Shown here: in pieces, positions 53,909 to 62,408 of the stretch
Layout of the letters: the number at the start of each line of letters is the position of its first letter
How positions within the stretch are numbered: the stretch's first letter is position 1
Assembly (NCBI RefSeq): GCF_947498635.1
Contig: NZ_CANMKV010000010.1
Location: 62,001-126,000 of the forward strand
Length of the DNA: 64,000 bases
From: an uncultured Microbulbifer sp.
Lineage (GTDB): Bacteria; Pseudomonadota; Gammaproteobacteria; Pseudomonadales; Cellvibrionaceae
Reading direction: 5' to 3'
The notes under the pieces: generated by a model
Told to the model about the DNA's origin: nothing
Seen by the model: the letters and a program-made list of their open reading frames with translations, nothing else
Database searches by the model: none
Made by a program: the position numbers and the translations under genes

Positions 53909-55075
53909 GTGCTGAGGTTACCGATCGGTGAGCGCCCGCGCTGGAAAGAGCGGGCGCAGGAGTTTGGTTTTCATTTTCACACTCTGTATGGAGAACCCTA
54001 CTGGGATGAAAGCGCCTACTATCAGTTCACCCTGGAACAGATAGAGCGGGATATTGAAGACCCCACCGAAGAGCTTCACGGAATGTGCCTGGATGTTGTG
54101 GCCAAGGTGCTTGAGAATGAGGCGCTATTACGCCGTTTCTGCATCCCGGAACAACATTGGGATTTTGTGCGCAACTCCTGGAAAAATGGTGACCCCAGTC
54201 TCTATTCTCGCTTGGATTTTGCCTACTCTGGGCAGGGACCGGCCAAGCTTTATGAAAATAATGCGGATACTCCCACCAGTTTGTATGAAACGGGTTTTTG
54301 GCAGTGGCTCTGGTTACAAGATAATGTGGATAGGCGTGCTCTGCCGTTGCAATCAGACCAGTTCAACAGCTTGCAGGAAAAGCTGGTTAACCGCTTCCAT
54401 GATTTACAGTTTTTGACGCCCGGCCGAGAACTGCACTTTGCCTGCTGCAAGGATACCCTGGAGGACCGCGGCACGGTTCAATACCTTCAAGACTGTGCTA
54501 GCGAAGCCGGTATCACCAATCATTTTGTGTTTATCGAAGATATCGGCTGTGATGCGCAAGGGGCTTTTACCGATTTGCGCGACCAGGTAATTACCTGGAT
54601 GTTTAAGCTTTACCCCTGGGAATTTATGTTCCGTGAAGAGTTTGGCTCTTTGCTGGGCGGTAACAATGTGCGCTGGTTGGAACCACCCTGGAAAGCGATA
54701 CTGTCCAACAAGGCGTTACTGCCCATGTTGTGGAAGTTGTTTCCGGGGCACCCAAACTTATTGCCCTCTTTCTTTGAAGATGAGCTGGATAAAGCCAGCA
54801 ATTATTCGGAGCTGGTAAAAAAGCCAATTTTTTCTCGAGAAGGAGCCAATATTTCAGTGGTGCGTGGCAGCGATGTGCAATCGCTATCGGGTGGGCCCTA
54901 TGGAGAAGAAGGCTTTATTTACCAGGCAATGCATCCCCTGCCGAAGTTTGGTAAAAGTTACACTCTGTTGGGCAGCTGGCTGGTGGACGATATGGCAGCA
55001 GGTATTTCAATTCGTGAGGATGGAAATTTGGTGACTCAGGATATGAGCCGTTACCTCCCACACATTATTCTCTAA
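53909..55075 (+). CDS. yjfC: Glutathionylspermidine synthase-like ATP-grasp ligase, YjfC-like
   Basis: A 388-residue C-N ligase homologous to the synthetase half of glutathionylspermidine synthase. It has LDFAYSGQGPAKLYENNADTPTSLYETGFWQW as the GSP_synth N-lobe, the LEPPWKAILSNKALLPMLW block and the PIFSREGANI phosphate loop. The amidase half of the bifunctional Gss is absent. E. coli YjfC is 387 residues. It would join an amine or peptide carboxylate to an unknown acceptor. GTG 53909 is used, with GGGAGG upstream, so translation follows yjfM immediately. Last gene of the operon; no clear terminator before the convergent kinase gene. Confidence 0.9.
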   Translation: MLRLPIGERPRWKERAQEFGFHFHTLYGEPYWDESAYYQFTLEQIERDIEDPTEELHGMCLDVVAKVLENEALLRRFCIPEQHWDFVRNSWKNGDPSLYSRLDFAYSGQGPAKLYENNADTPTSLYETGFWQWLWLQDNVDRRALPLQSDQFNSLQEKLVNRFHDLQFLTPGRELHFACCKDTLEDRGTVQYLQDCASEAGITNHFVFIEDIGCDAQGAFTDLRDQVITWMFKLYPWEFMFREEFGSLLGGNNVRWLEPPWKAILSNKALLPMLWKLFPGHPNLLPSFFEDELDKASNYSELVKKPIFSREGANISVVRGSDVQSLSGGPYGEEGFIYQAMHPLPKFGKSYTLLGSWLVDDMAAGISIREDGNLVTQDMSRYLPHIIL

Positions 55076-55199
55076 AGAGCCTACACAAAAAATTTGCAGA
55101 ATTAGTGGCGATTAAGCACTAGATACCGACTTATATTCTCAGGTTCTTAGAGATTGGCTTTCTGGCTGGCTAAGTCGCTCTATTGTGGAGTGCGGACCT

Positions 55200-56837
55200 T
55201 CACCCTTTAGGTGTTGCCAGTTGACCGCTTAAAATCAGTTCCTCAATTTTCTTGCTGAGCCTGTCGTAAGTAAAGGGTTTCTGGATGCAGTCGAGCACGC
55301 CATCGGCGATAACTTTCTGGGCTTTGCTGTCGACACTGTAACCGGTAGAGAGGATTGCTTTCACCATAGGGTTAATGCGTCGCAAGAAGGCGAACAACTC
55401 CTGTCCATCCATACCGGGCATGATCATATCGAGGATAACCAGATCCACTTGATCACAATACTGCCGGTAATAGGTAATAGCCTGCTCTGCAGAGGCAAAA
55501 GTGACCACTCTGTGGCCATTCATCTCAAAGAGTGTTTTCGAGTAGCTGCGGACAATGGCCTCATCGTCAACCACCATGATGCGCAGTTTGCGCTCGGCCG
55601 GTAAGGATTCTGCCTGTTTTTGTTGGGTGTTTGGCTTTGCCTCGGCGATAGGCAGGTAGAGTTGAAATGTGCTGCCCTCTCCCTCCCGGCTGCGACACTG
55701 GATGGCGCCCTTGTGTAAATGAATGGTGCCGTGCACAGCAGCGAGCCCCAGCCCAGCCCCGCGCCCGCTCTCCTTGGTCGTGAAAAAAGGTTCAAATATT
55801 CTGCGTCGCACCTCGGGGGACATACCTGTTCCGTTATCGTCAATGCGAATCAGCAGATAATGACCAGGTTGCATTTCAAAGTCGGCAATAGTGGTCACTT
55901 TTTCGAGGGTAATATTACTGCTGGTAAAGCTCAGTCTGCCGCCATCAGGCATGGCATCTTTGGCGTTGATACCGATATTCAGCAATGCGCTTTTCAATTG
56001 GGCGGGATCACCGACCACATGGGGGCGGCCGGCCTCTAGCCGCTGTTCGATGCGAATACGCCGATCAATAGTGCGCTCAAGCATGGCGCAAACATCGCGG
56101 GTGATTTCATGGGTATTGCAATCTTTGAGTTGATAGTTGCCTTTGCGCGCAAAGGTGAGCAATTGCTTGGTCAATTCGGCAGCATGGCGCGCGGTGGTGA
56201 GGATATGGTTCGTGTACTCGCGAATGCGCGGATCTTCCGCGATTTGTTGGATAACTTCGGCATAGCCGCTGATCCCATGGATCATATTGTTAAAGTCATG
56301 AGCGATGCCGCCGGCTAATTCACCGATGGCCTGCATTTTCTGTGCCTGACGCAACTCTTCTTCCAGCAAGCGCTGTTTGGTGATATCTGTTCCAATACTG
56401 AGAATACCAGTAGGGCGACCATTCTCACCGGATAGGATTTTGTTGGTCCAAGCGATCCAAACTCGCTTACCTGATTTGGTGATATTTTCGTTGATGTTGT
56501 AGCGATGTTCCTGGGGATGGTCGCAGACATGCTGAATCAGTTGGCGTAGGTCGCGGCCACTGGATTCACCGGCGGGCACGATGGTGCCTACCAGGTGTCG
56601 GCCAATAATTTCCGCTTCGGAATAGCCAAACAACTGCTGCGCGTACTCATTAAAAGAGGTAATGCGACCATTCTTGTCGCATCGTAAAATGATTGAGTTT
56701 GCATGCTCAACCAGCTCGCGATAGCGCTCCTCACTTTTACGTAGGGCCTCGTAAACCTGATGGGAATCCCGGCCTTGGGTACTACTAGTGATAATGGGAG
56801 ATGAGGGGAATGCCGGAAAGCTGCTTTCTTTGATCAC
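55200..56837 (-). CDS. Hybrid sensor histidine kinase (PAS-HisKA-HATPase-REC)
   Basis: A 545-residue cytoplasmic kinase. A PAS sensor at about 30-150 (ERYRELVEHANSIILRCDKNG, IIGRHLVG) is followed by the H-box LAGGIAHDFNNMIHG with His180, the N-box NIGINAKDAM, and G-boxes DDNGTGMS and GRGAGLGLAAVHG. A C-terminal receiver has Asp424-Asp425 and phosphoacceptor Asp470 in LVILDMIMPG. No membrane helix is present. The start is GTG 56837, preceded by a very strong AGGAGG; an ATG at 56948 opens a longer frame but has no ribosome site. No partner regulator is adjacent, so it probably phosphorylates an unlinked protein. Confidence 0.88.
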   Translation of the reverse strand: MIKESSFPAFPSSPIITSSTQGRDSHQVYEALRKSEERYRELVEHANSIILRCDKNGRITSFNEYAQQLFGYSEAEIIGRHLVGTIVPAGESSGRDLRQLIQHVCDHPQEHRYNINENITKSGKRVWIAWTNKILSGENGRPTGILSIGTDITKQRLLEEELRQAQKMQAIGELAGGIAHDFNNMIHGISGYAEVIQQIAEDPRIREYTNHILTTARHAAELTKQLLTFARKGNYQLKDCNTHEITRDVCAMLERTIDRRIRIEQRLEAGRPHVVGDPAQLKSALLNIGINAKDAMPDGGRLSFTSSNITLEKVTTIADFEMQPGHYLLIRIDDNGTGMSPEVRRRIFEPFFTTKESGRGAGLGLAAVHGTIHLHKGAIQCRSREGEGSTFQLYLPIAEAKPNTQQKQAESLPAERKLRIMVVDDEAIVRSYSKTLFEMNGHRVVTFASAEQAITYYRQYCDQVDLVILDMIMPGMDGQELFAFLRRINPMVKAILSTGYSVDSKAQKVIADGVLDCIQKPFTYDRLSKKIEELILSGQLATPKG

Positions 56838-57146
56838 CTGTTCTCCTCCTGAATTATTGTTGAGTATTTTTTCACCAGAAATTGCATCATGCGGAAATAA
56901 AAAAGTATATAGGGAAGCAATGGGTTTTTTGACCTGGTTTGTAGTCATAGCTGACAGGCCATTATTTATAAACCCTTTTGTAATTGTGTGTTTATGAGGG
57001 TGTGATCCACATCAATTTGTATTGTCTCGCTGGATACGTAGGCTGCGAACGCATCGGGGTGGCAAACTTTTCCTCAGAAGTGGTGGCTAAGACGAACCAA
57101 CCTGATAGCATTCACCGCCATCTTCAAGACCATTGGATGAATTACT
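56838..57146. other. Intergenic region between the kinase and amidohydrolase genes
   Basis: About 309 bases between divergent genes. At 57002-57015 GTGAT-CCAC-ATCAA resembles an FNR/ANR box (TTGAT-N4-ATCAA) with one mismatch, and partly a CRP/Vfr site. Nothing else is supported. Confidence 0.35.
57002..57015. promoter_or_regulatory. FNR/ANR- or CRP-like box
   Basis: GTGATCCACATCAA matches FNR TTGAT-N4-ATCAA in 9 of 10 specified bases. It lies about 130 bases before the amidohydrolase start. A single site without a clear promoter is weak evidence. Confidence 0.3.
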
Positions 57147-58559
57147 ATGCAGCTGCATTCTCGAGTTTTCGGGCGCGGCATCGCGGCTTTGCTTTGTGCC
57201 TCGCTGTTGATGTCTGCCTGTGGTGAGAAGAAGGCCGGGGGCGAACAGAGGTCCCTGGATTTCTCTCGCCTGGATGCCTTTCCCTCAACGTATTCTGTTA
57301 CCCAGTCTCAGCCGGTTCTTATTCAGGACGCTACTCTGCTCACTGGTACCGGTGAGCAACTGGAGAACACCGACCTTCTACTGGAGGGCGGAAAGATTGT
57401 CCGAATCGGTCAAGACCTCAAAGCTCCTGAGGGTGCCTTGGTGGTCGATGGTACGGGCAAGTGGGTTACTCCCGGTATTATTGATGTGCACTCCCACTTG
57501 GGGGATTACCCGGCCCCATCCATTGAATCCTCTCAGGATGGCAATGAGATGACATCGCCAAATACTGCACAGGTATGGGCGGAACACTCTGTGTGGACTC
57601 AGGACCCGCAGTTTCCCCTGGCCTTGGCTGGTGGTGTAACCACTCTGCAGATTCTGCCGGGTTCTGCCAATTTATTCGGCGGGCGCAGTGTCACCCTGAA
57701 GAATGTACCGGGTCGCAGTGTACAGGATATGAAATTTCCCGGTGCGCCCTATGGCTTGAAAATGGCTTGTGGTGAGAACCCCAAGCGCGTTTATGGTGGC
57801 AAGGGTACTTCTCCTTCAACTCGAATGGGCAATGTGGCCGGCTATCGTAGCGCCTGGATTGATGCCAGCAATTACAAGAAAAAGTGGGAAGACTACGTAG
57901 AGAAAGGGGGCGACGAGCCTGAGCGCGATCTGGGCCTCGAGACCTTGGCTGGCGTTTTGAACGGCGATATTCTGGTGCACAATCACTGTTATCGCGGTGA
58001 GGAAATGGCCGTGATGATGGATGTTGCCGATGAGTTCGGTTTCCAGATTTCCACTTTCCACCATGCCGTAGAGGCTTATAAAGTGGCCGACCTGCTGGCC
58101 GAGAACAATGTTTGTGCGGCCATGTGGGCGGACTGGTGGGGCTTTAAGCACGAGGCCTTTGACATGACAGAAGCGAATATCGCCATTGTCGACCAAGCGA
58201 AGGCCTGTGCCATGATTCATTCCGACTCCGGTGTTAGCGTTCAGCACTTGAATGAAGAGGTGGCCAAAGCAATGACTGCCGGTCAGCGCGCGGGCTTCGA
58301 TATTCAACCAAAAGATGCAGTGACTTGGATGACCCTCAATCCTGCCAAGGCGTTGGGAATCGAAGCGCAAACGGGCAGCCTAGAAAAAGGCAAGATGGCC
58401 GATGTAGTGGTTTGGTCCGGCAACCCATTTAGTGTTTATACCCATGTAGACCAGGTTTTTATTGACGGTGCGTTGATGTACGACCGTTTTGATAAGAAGC
58501 GCCAACCGCGCAGTGATTTCGAATTGGGTATTCTCGATGCAGAGGGAGAGCGACTGTGA
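57147..58559 (+). CDS. Amidohydrolase-superfamily lipoprotein
   Basis: A 470-residue imidazolonepropionase-like amidohydrolase. The N-terminus is a lipoprotein signal with LLMSACGEK as lipobox (Cys25). The metal ligands are in place: DVHSHLGDY (His-x-His), LVHNHCYRGEE, STFHHAVEA, and the final Asp in MIHSDSGVSV. The composite beta-sandwich uses the N- and C-terminal strands (PVLIQDATLLTGTGE and GSLEKGKMADVVVWSG). Substrate unknown; such envelope enzymes cleave dipeptides, cyclic ureides or similar. It ends in GTGA, overlapping the next gene by four bases, so the two are translationally coupled. Confidence 0.88.
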   Translation: MQLHSRVFGRGIAALLCASLLMSACGEKKAGGEQRSLDFSRLDAFPSTYSVTQSQPVLIQDATLLTGTGEQLENTDLLLEGGKIVRIGQDLKAPEGALVVDGTGKWVTPGIIDVHSHLGDYPAPSIESSQDGNEMTSPNTAQVWAEHSVWTQDPQFPLALAGGVTTLQILPGSANLFGGRSVTLKNVPGRSVQDMKFPGAPYGLKMACGENPKRVYGGKGTSPSTRMGNVAGYRSAWIDASNYKKKWEDYVEKGGDEPERDLGLETLAGVLNGDILVHNHCYRGEEMAVMMDVADEFGFQISTFHHAVEAYKVADLLAENNVCAAMWADWWGFKHEAFDMTEANIAIVDQAKACAMIHSDSGVSVQHLNEEVAKAMTAGQRAGFDIQPKDAVTWMTLNPAKALGIEAQTGSLEKGKMADVVVWSGNPFSVYTHVDQVFIDGALMYDRFDKKRQPRSDFELGILDAEGERL

Positions 58560-59857
58560 AAAAATTAGCGGTATTTTGTGCGCTGGCCCTGGGGGTGCTG
58601 ACGGCAGGCACCCAGGCTGAGAGTGTTCTGATTAAGGGCGGCAAGGTCCATACTTTGGCTGACAAGGGCACGTTGGAGTCGGCCGATGTATTGATTGTCG
58701 ACGGCAAGGTGGAGCAGGTGGCACCCACCCTGAATGTCTCCGCCGACAGGGTGATTGATGCAAGTGGTAAGGTGGTTACCCCTGGTGTTATCGCTCCTAT
58801 TTCTGAGCTTGGTCTAGTGGAGATCAGTGCAGCCAGTGGGACCAACGACCACGCCGTGACAGGGGAAAGTATCGGTAGTGCCTTTAATCCATTGCCGGCC
58901 TATAACCCGAAATCGACCTTGATCCCGTTCAACCGTGCTGGCGGGGTGACCAGTGCCGTGGTGTTCCCGGCAATTAGCACTTGGGATACGGCTGCCGTTG
59001 AAGCTCAGAGAGTATTTGCCGGGCGTGGCTTTGCGATCAAACTTAATGGTGAGTTTGATAGTGTTGAAGCGAAAGATGTTGCCCAGAAAGCCTATCTCGG
59101 GGAGACCGGTGCCCAGTTGGCAGGCGGCAGCCGCGCTAATGCCTTTGCCAAGGTTGAAAGCGCTCTAAGCCAAGCCAGGGAGTACCGGGATAATCGTGCG
59201 GCAATTCGCAAAGGGGATTGGCGCGAACTGGACTACAGTTTGGCAGATCTGGAAGCACTGCAACCAGTGATCAATGGCACGGAACCTTTGTTGATCACTG
59301 TCAATCGCGCCAGTGATATCTTGGTCGTTATTGAGTTGGCCCAGGCTTTTAATGTGAAGCTGGTGGTGCTCGGTGCTGCCGAGGGCTGGATGGTGGCCAA
59401 TCAGCTGGCCCGGGCCCAGGTGCCCGTTGTGATCGATGCGATTGACAACTTGCCGATCTCCTTCTCCAGTCTGGGAGCGCGCTTCGATAATGCCGCGCTG
59501 CTGACAAAAGCTGGCGTTAAGGTGGCCATTAGTGGCCCGGGTTATGCTTCCACCCACAATGTGTATCTCTCCCGTCAGTCTGCGGGTAATGCAGTTGCCC
59601 ACGGCTTACCCTATGAAGAGGCGCTCAAGAGTATCAGTAGTAATGTGGCGGATATTTTCAATCTCGATGGCGGGACTCTGGAGAAGGGCGCAACGGCCGA
59701 TGTAGTTGTCTGGAGCGGAGATCCGCTGGAAGTGACGAGCTATCCAGAGCAGGTGCTGATTGATGGTGAGCCGCAATCTCTGGTCACCCGTTCAACCCGC
59801 TTACGCGATCGCCACCTGAAGCCAGGAAAGGGGTCGGGTTTTGGGTACCGCCACTGA
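58556..59857 (+). CDS. Amidohydrolase-like protein lacking metal ligands
   Basis: A 433-residue paralogue of the preceding enzyme with a signal peptide (LAVFCALALGVLTAGTQAES) but no lipobox cysteine. The overall fold pattern is kept: SVLIKGGKVHTLADKGTLE, VVTPGVIAPIS, and the C-terminal GTLEKGATADVVVWSGDP. At each metal position the ligand is gone: API in place of His-x-His, TVNRASD in place of the central His, VLGAAEG in place of the second, and SGPGYAS in place of HSD. Probably a catalytically dead partner of the first enzyme, perhaps as a heterodimer. GTG 58556 overlaps the upstream stop. Confidence 0.85.
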   Translation: MKKLAVFCALALGVLTAGTQAESVLIKGGKVHTLADKGTLESADVLIVDGKVEQVAPTLNVSADRVIDASGKVVTPGVIAPISELGLVEISAASGTNDHAVTGESIGSAFNPLPAYNPKSTLIPFNRAGGVTSAVVFPAISTWDTAAVEAQRVFAGRGFAIKLNGEFDSVEAKDVAQKAYLGETGAQLAGGSRANAFAKVESALSQAREYRDNRAAIRKGDWRELDYSLADLEALQPVINGTEPLLITVNRASDILVVIELAQAFNVKLVVLGAAEGWMVANQLARAQVPVVIDAIDNLPISFSSLGARFDNAALLTKAGVKVAISGPGYASTHNVYLSRQSAGNAVAHGLPYEEALKSISSNVADIFNLDGGTLEKGATADVVVWSGDPLEVTSYPEQVLIDGEPQSLVTRSTRLRDRHLKPGKGSGFGYRH

Positions 59858-59878
59858 CAGACAATAGCGGCTGATCAA

Positions 59879-59907
59879 AAAGAGTGGGCTCTGCCCGCTC
59901 TTTTTTT
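59879..59907 (+). terminator. Intrinsic terminator after the amidohydrolase pair
   Basis: An 11-bp stem with one G-T pair (59879-59889 with 59893-59903, core GAGTGGGC) is followed by a long T run. Confidence 0.88.
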
Positions 59908-60023
59908 GCCCACTAAGAATGAACAAAAAGGTCCACTCGCTTGTGACCCATTGATGTGGTCGGGGAAAGGGTAGTGGCGATATATTTGTTGTTCACCGGA
60001 TTAATAAGAAGAGGCGAGGGCCC

Positions 60024-60419
60024 ATGGCCAATATAACAGCGCTGTATACCAGCCTTTGTGCAATTTTGATTCTCTACTTAGCGGGTCGGGTGGTGCAATT
60101 TCGCCGTACTCAACGTGTGGGTATTGGAACAGGCGATGATCGCTGCAATGAGGTTCGTGTACGGGTGCATGCAAATGCGGTTGAATATACCCCCATTGCG
60201 TTGTTACTTCTGTTGGTTGCCGAGCTGGGTGGCCTTCCAGATATTTGGTTGCATGGGTTTGGGATTGCATTTCTTCTCTCCCGCGTTTTCCACGCTTATG
60301 GTTTGACCGCAGGCAAGGGCGGTACACATACAGGGCGTTTCTGGGGCACTGTGATTAGCTGGCTGGTGATATTGATACTGGCCGCAGTTAATATCGTAAT
60401 ATCGGTGAAGTCTCTGTAG
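60024..60419 (+). CDS. MAPEG-family membrane protein
   Basis: A 131-residue inner-membrane protein with four hydrophobic segments in the MAPEG pattern. The conserved block is RVRVHANAVEYTPIALLLLLVAEL, where the family usually has an (R/H)-x-H-x-N-x-x-E motif, followed by FLLSRVFHAYGL. Bacterial members are glutathione-linked membrane proteins of unclear role, distantly related to microsomal glutathione transferase. ATG 60024 has GAGGG upstream. It stands alone between the amidohydrolase pair and the convergent yebG, with yebG's terminator immediately after it. Confidence 0.87.
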   Translation: MANITALYTSLCAILILYLAGRVVQFRRTQRVGIGTGDDRCNEVRVRVHANAVEYTPIALLLLLVAELGGLPDIWLHGFGIAFLLSRVFHAYGLTAGKGGTHTGRFWGTVISWLVILILAAVNIVISVKSL

Positions 60420-60460
60420 GGCAATCAACGGTAATGTGGGGTGTAGAGCGCTTAAAAGCT

Positions 60461-60483
60461 AAAAAAGCCCGGTTGAACCGGGC
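60461..60483 (-). terminator. Intrinsic terminator of yebG
   Basis: GCCCGG (60467-60472) pairs with CCGGGC (60478-60483). On the minus strand the hairpin is followed by six U. It lies 28 bases after the yebG stop. Confidence 0.85.
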
Positions 60484-60510
60484 AGAGTACAGGGATAAAA
60501 CGATAGGTTT

Positions 60511-60807
60511 TTACTGGTTGGCGGCGAAAGGCGTTACTGTCTCAGCAGAGGGATCTTCGCCGTGACCCTCATCTTCCAGCAGGACTTCCGGTTTGCCCTT
60601 GCAGGCTTTGGCTAGTGCATCACGGCGCTTGGCCAGTAGCAAGCCGATTTCTTCACTCACTTGCTCATCAATACCTTCAACACTCCGCTCAATCAGCGTA
60701 GTAATGTTGGCGGCAAGCTCCAGCATCTTATCGTGTTCTTCAGCATCTTTTTTGTTGTCGAACATAGCTCCGTCTCGATCACATTTCCAAACAGCTACTA
60801 CGGCCAT
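60511..60807 (-). CDS. yebG: YebG-family SOS-induced protein
   Basis: A 98-residue protein of the YebG family, DNA-damage inducible in E. coli. Family motifs are the N-terminal AVVAVWKCDRDGAMFDNKKDAEEHDKMLE and the following LIERSVEGIDEQVSEEIGLLLAKRRDAL; the C-terminal tail is acidic and variable. Start ATG 60807 has GGGAGG upstream. Control is directly readable: a perfect-spacing LexA box lies 59 bases upstream of the start, immediately downstream of a TTGACA -35. Biochemical role unknown. Confidence 0.93.
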   Translation of the reverse strand: MAVVAVWKCDRDGAMFDNKKDAEEHDKMLELAANITTLIERSVEGIDEQVSEEIGLLLAKRRDALAKACKGKPEVLLEDEGHGEDPSAETVTPFAANQ

Positions 60808-60865
60808 AATATGCCTCCCAATTGCCCTTCAGACATTCCAGTTTGTTTGTATGGCTATACGGTAA

Positions 60866-60887
60866 CTGTATATATATTCAGTGTCAA
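60866..60887 (-). promoter_or_regulatory. LexA box and -35 of yebG
   Basis: CTG-N10-CAG at 60866-60881 with an alternating TA core is a near-consensus SOS box. On the minus strand TTGACA (60882-60887) lies directly 5' of it, so LexA would cover the promoter spacer. Confidence 0.85.
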
Positions 60888-61185
60888 TGGTGGCTCCTGT
60901 AGAAATACAGGATGGGGAATTGCGGTTAGATTAGCCGCCATTGCGATGGCCGGGCTACCGGAAATTGTGGTAACTGTCATAATGCCGTCCTGCAGCCGGG
61001 TGTACTCCCCCCAGGCACCCGAGCTGCAATCTCCGCAGTAAACAGGCCCATTTCGGGCCTGTTTTTTTGCTCGGTGAATAGGTGCGTTTTGTATCGGAGA
61101 GGAATCAGGCTCTTAGCGAGAAGTGATACAAGGGCGAGAGAGTGGGCGCACGGGGCGCCCGAGCGGCTCGCTCACATTAGGCCAG
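60888..61185. other. Intergenic region with orphan terminator
   Basis: About 300 bases between the LexA box and the LysE-type gene. It has a plus-strand terminator at 61041-61067 without a recognised upstream gene. A 31-codon frame (60946-61041) ends exactly at the stem but has no ribosome site. A small RNA is possible; otherwise nothing is seen. Confidence 0.4.
61041..61067 (+). terminator. Intrinsic terminator, plus orientation
   Basis: AACAGGCCC at 61041-61049 pairs with GGGCCTGTT at 61055-61063 around ATTTC, with T to about 61067. The minus direction has only a short T run, though it could help end the LysE-type transcript. Confidence 0.75.
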
Positions 61186-61803
61186 CTAAATAGTCAGCAC
61201 CAAGCGAGCGGCCAAGCCTATCAGCAGCAAGCCAAACAGTTGTTGAATACGGTGGCCAAGATGTTTGCTCACCAGTTGGCGCTTGCGGCTGGCATGGACA
61301 GTCAGGGCCACGATGCAGTACCAGAGAGTATCCACTCCGGAGACCATGGCGGCCATACCCAGTTTGGTAGCGAGGGCTTGTTGCTCTGAGACGAACTGGC
61401 TGAACAGGGCGGTAAAGAACATAGCGATTTTCGGATTAAAGAAAGCCACCCCAAAACCCTGCACGATAGATCGGCGAACACTCAAGTGAGGAGCTTCCAG
61501 CTGCGTAGCCGCCGAGCCCGGTGCCGGTGCGCTTAAAGCCTTCCAGCCCAGGTACAGCAGCATCGCCGCACCACCCCACTGCAAGATGCTAAACAGAAGC
61601 GGCGAACTGGTGATCAGTACCGCGAGGCCGAAGGCCGTCAGTGCCGCGTAAATGGCAACGCCCGCACCGTGTGCTATAGCACTGGCTAGGCCCTGCTGAA
61701 GGCCGGAAGTTGAACAACGCATCACAATCAAAAGACTGGGACCAGGTGACATGGCCCCGAGGGCGCAGATGCCTGCAAGTGATAACCAACCGAGTAAATC
61801 CAT
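61186..61803 (-). CDS. LysE/RhtB-family exporter
   Basis: A 205-residue membrane protein with six predicted helices. The family signature GAMSPGPSLLIVMRCSTSGLQQGLASAIAHGAG at the N-terminus, and GFGVAFFNPKIAMFFTALFSQF in the middle, are typical of LysE/RhtB translocators, which export amino acids or their derivatives. Substrate cannot be told from sequence. The start ATG 61803 overlaps the stop of the upstream DUF924 gene by one base, so the two are in one transcript. Confidence 0.9.
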   Translation of the reverse strand: MDLLGWLSLAGICALGAMSPGPSLLIVMRCSTSGLQQGLASAIAHGAGVAIYAALTAFGLAVLITSSPLLFSILQWGGAAMLLYLGWKALSAPAPGSAATQLEAPHLSVRRSIVQGFGVAFFNPKIAMFFTALFSQFVSEQQALATKLGMAAMVSGVDTLWYCIVALTVHASRKRQLVSKHLGHRIQQLFGLLLIGLAARLVLTI

Positions 61804-62408
61804 TATTTAAAGCCGCCCCCTTGAGCCAGCCAGCGCTTCTCTTCTTCTGTGGAAACACGGCCGAGGGCCGCATTGCGGTGCGGATAGCGGCCAAACTGCT
61901 CGATAACCGCTTGGTGGGCCAGGGCATATCGATAGTGAGTGGCAAGATAGGGGGCAATCGTCTCATTATCCCCATGGCGCTTCTGCAGTTGGGCGAAGTA
62001 TGCCACGGAGCGCCGCTGAATAGAGGGTTTTTCACTGTGCTCCAGGGGCATACCAATAAAAGTCTGTTGGAATACCCCGAGTTCTTGCTCTTCTCCCCGT
62101 TGCAATATCGCCTCGCAGATATCGAGGGCTAGCGGGTCACCCCGGAAGGCGAGATGTGAACCACGATGAATATTGCGAGCAAATTGGTCACACAGTAACA
62201 AGAGGGCGAGTTCACCGGCCAGGCTTTGGCGCCAGTGCTCCAGCTTACCCTCCAAAGCCTCGTTGGTAACTTCTGCAAAGTCTCTCGCTATTTGCAAGTC
62301 CAGCTTTGGGTCTGCTAAAAACCAGCGCCTTTGGCATTCCTGCGAGGAATGGTAATCCAGAGTGTGGCCACCAAACCAGAAAGTCAAAATCTCCTTAATG
62401 CCAGGCAT
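61803..62408 (-). CDS. DUF924 family protein
   Basis: A 201-residue soluble helical protein. The DUF924 hallmarks are present: ILTFWFGG near the N-terminus, RRWF, the LALLLLCDQFARNIHRGS block (usually LxxxLLxDQxxRNxxR), and FIGMPLEHSEKPSIQRRSV followed by HRNAALGR. Function is unknown; the fold is TPR-like. It starts at ATG 62408 and is coupled to the LysE-type exporter gene downstream. Nothing else in the context gives a role. Confidence 0.9.
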   Translation of the reverse strand: MPGIKEILTFWFGGHTLDYHSSQECQRRWFLADPKLDLQIARDFAEVTNEALEGKLEHWRQSLAGELALLLLCDQFARNIHRGSHLAFRGDPLALDICEAILQRGEEQELGVFQQTFIGMPLEHSEKPSIQRRSVAYFAQLQKRHGDNETIAPYLATHYRYALAHQAVIEQFGRYPHRNAALGRVSTEEEKRWLAQGGGFK

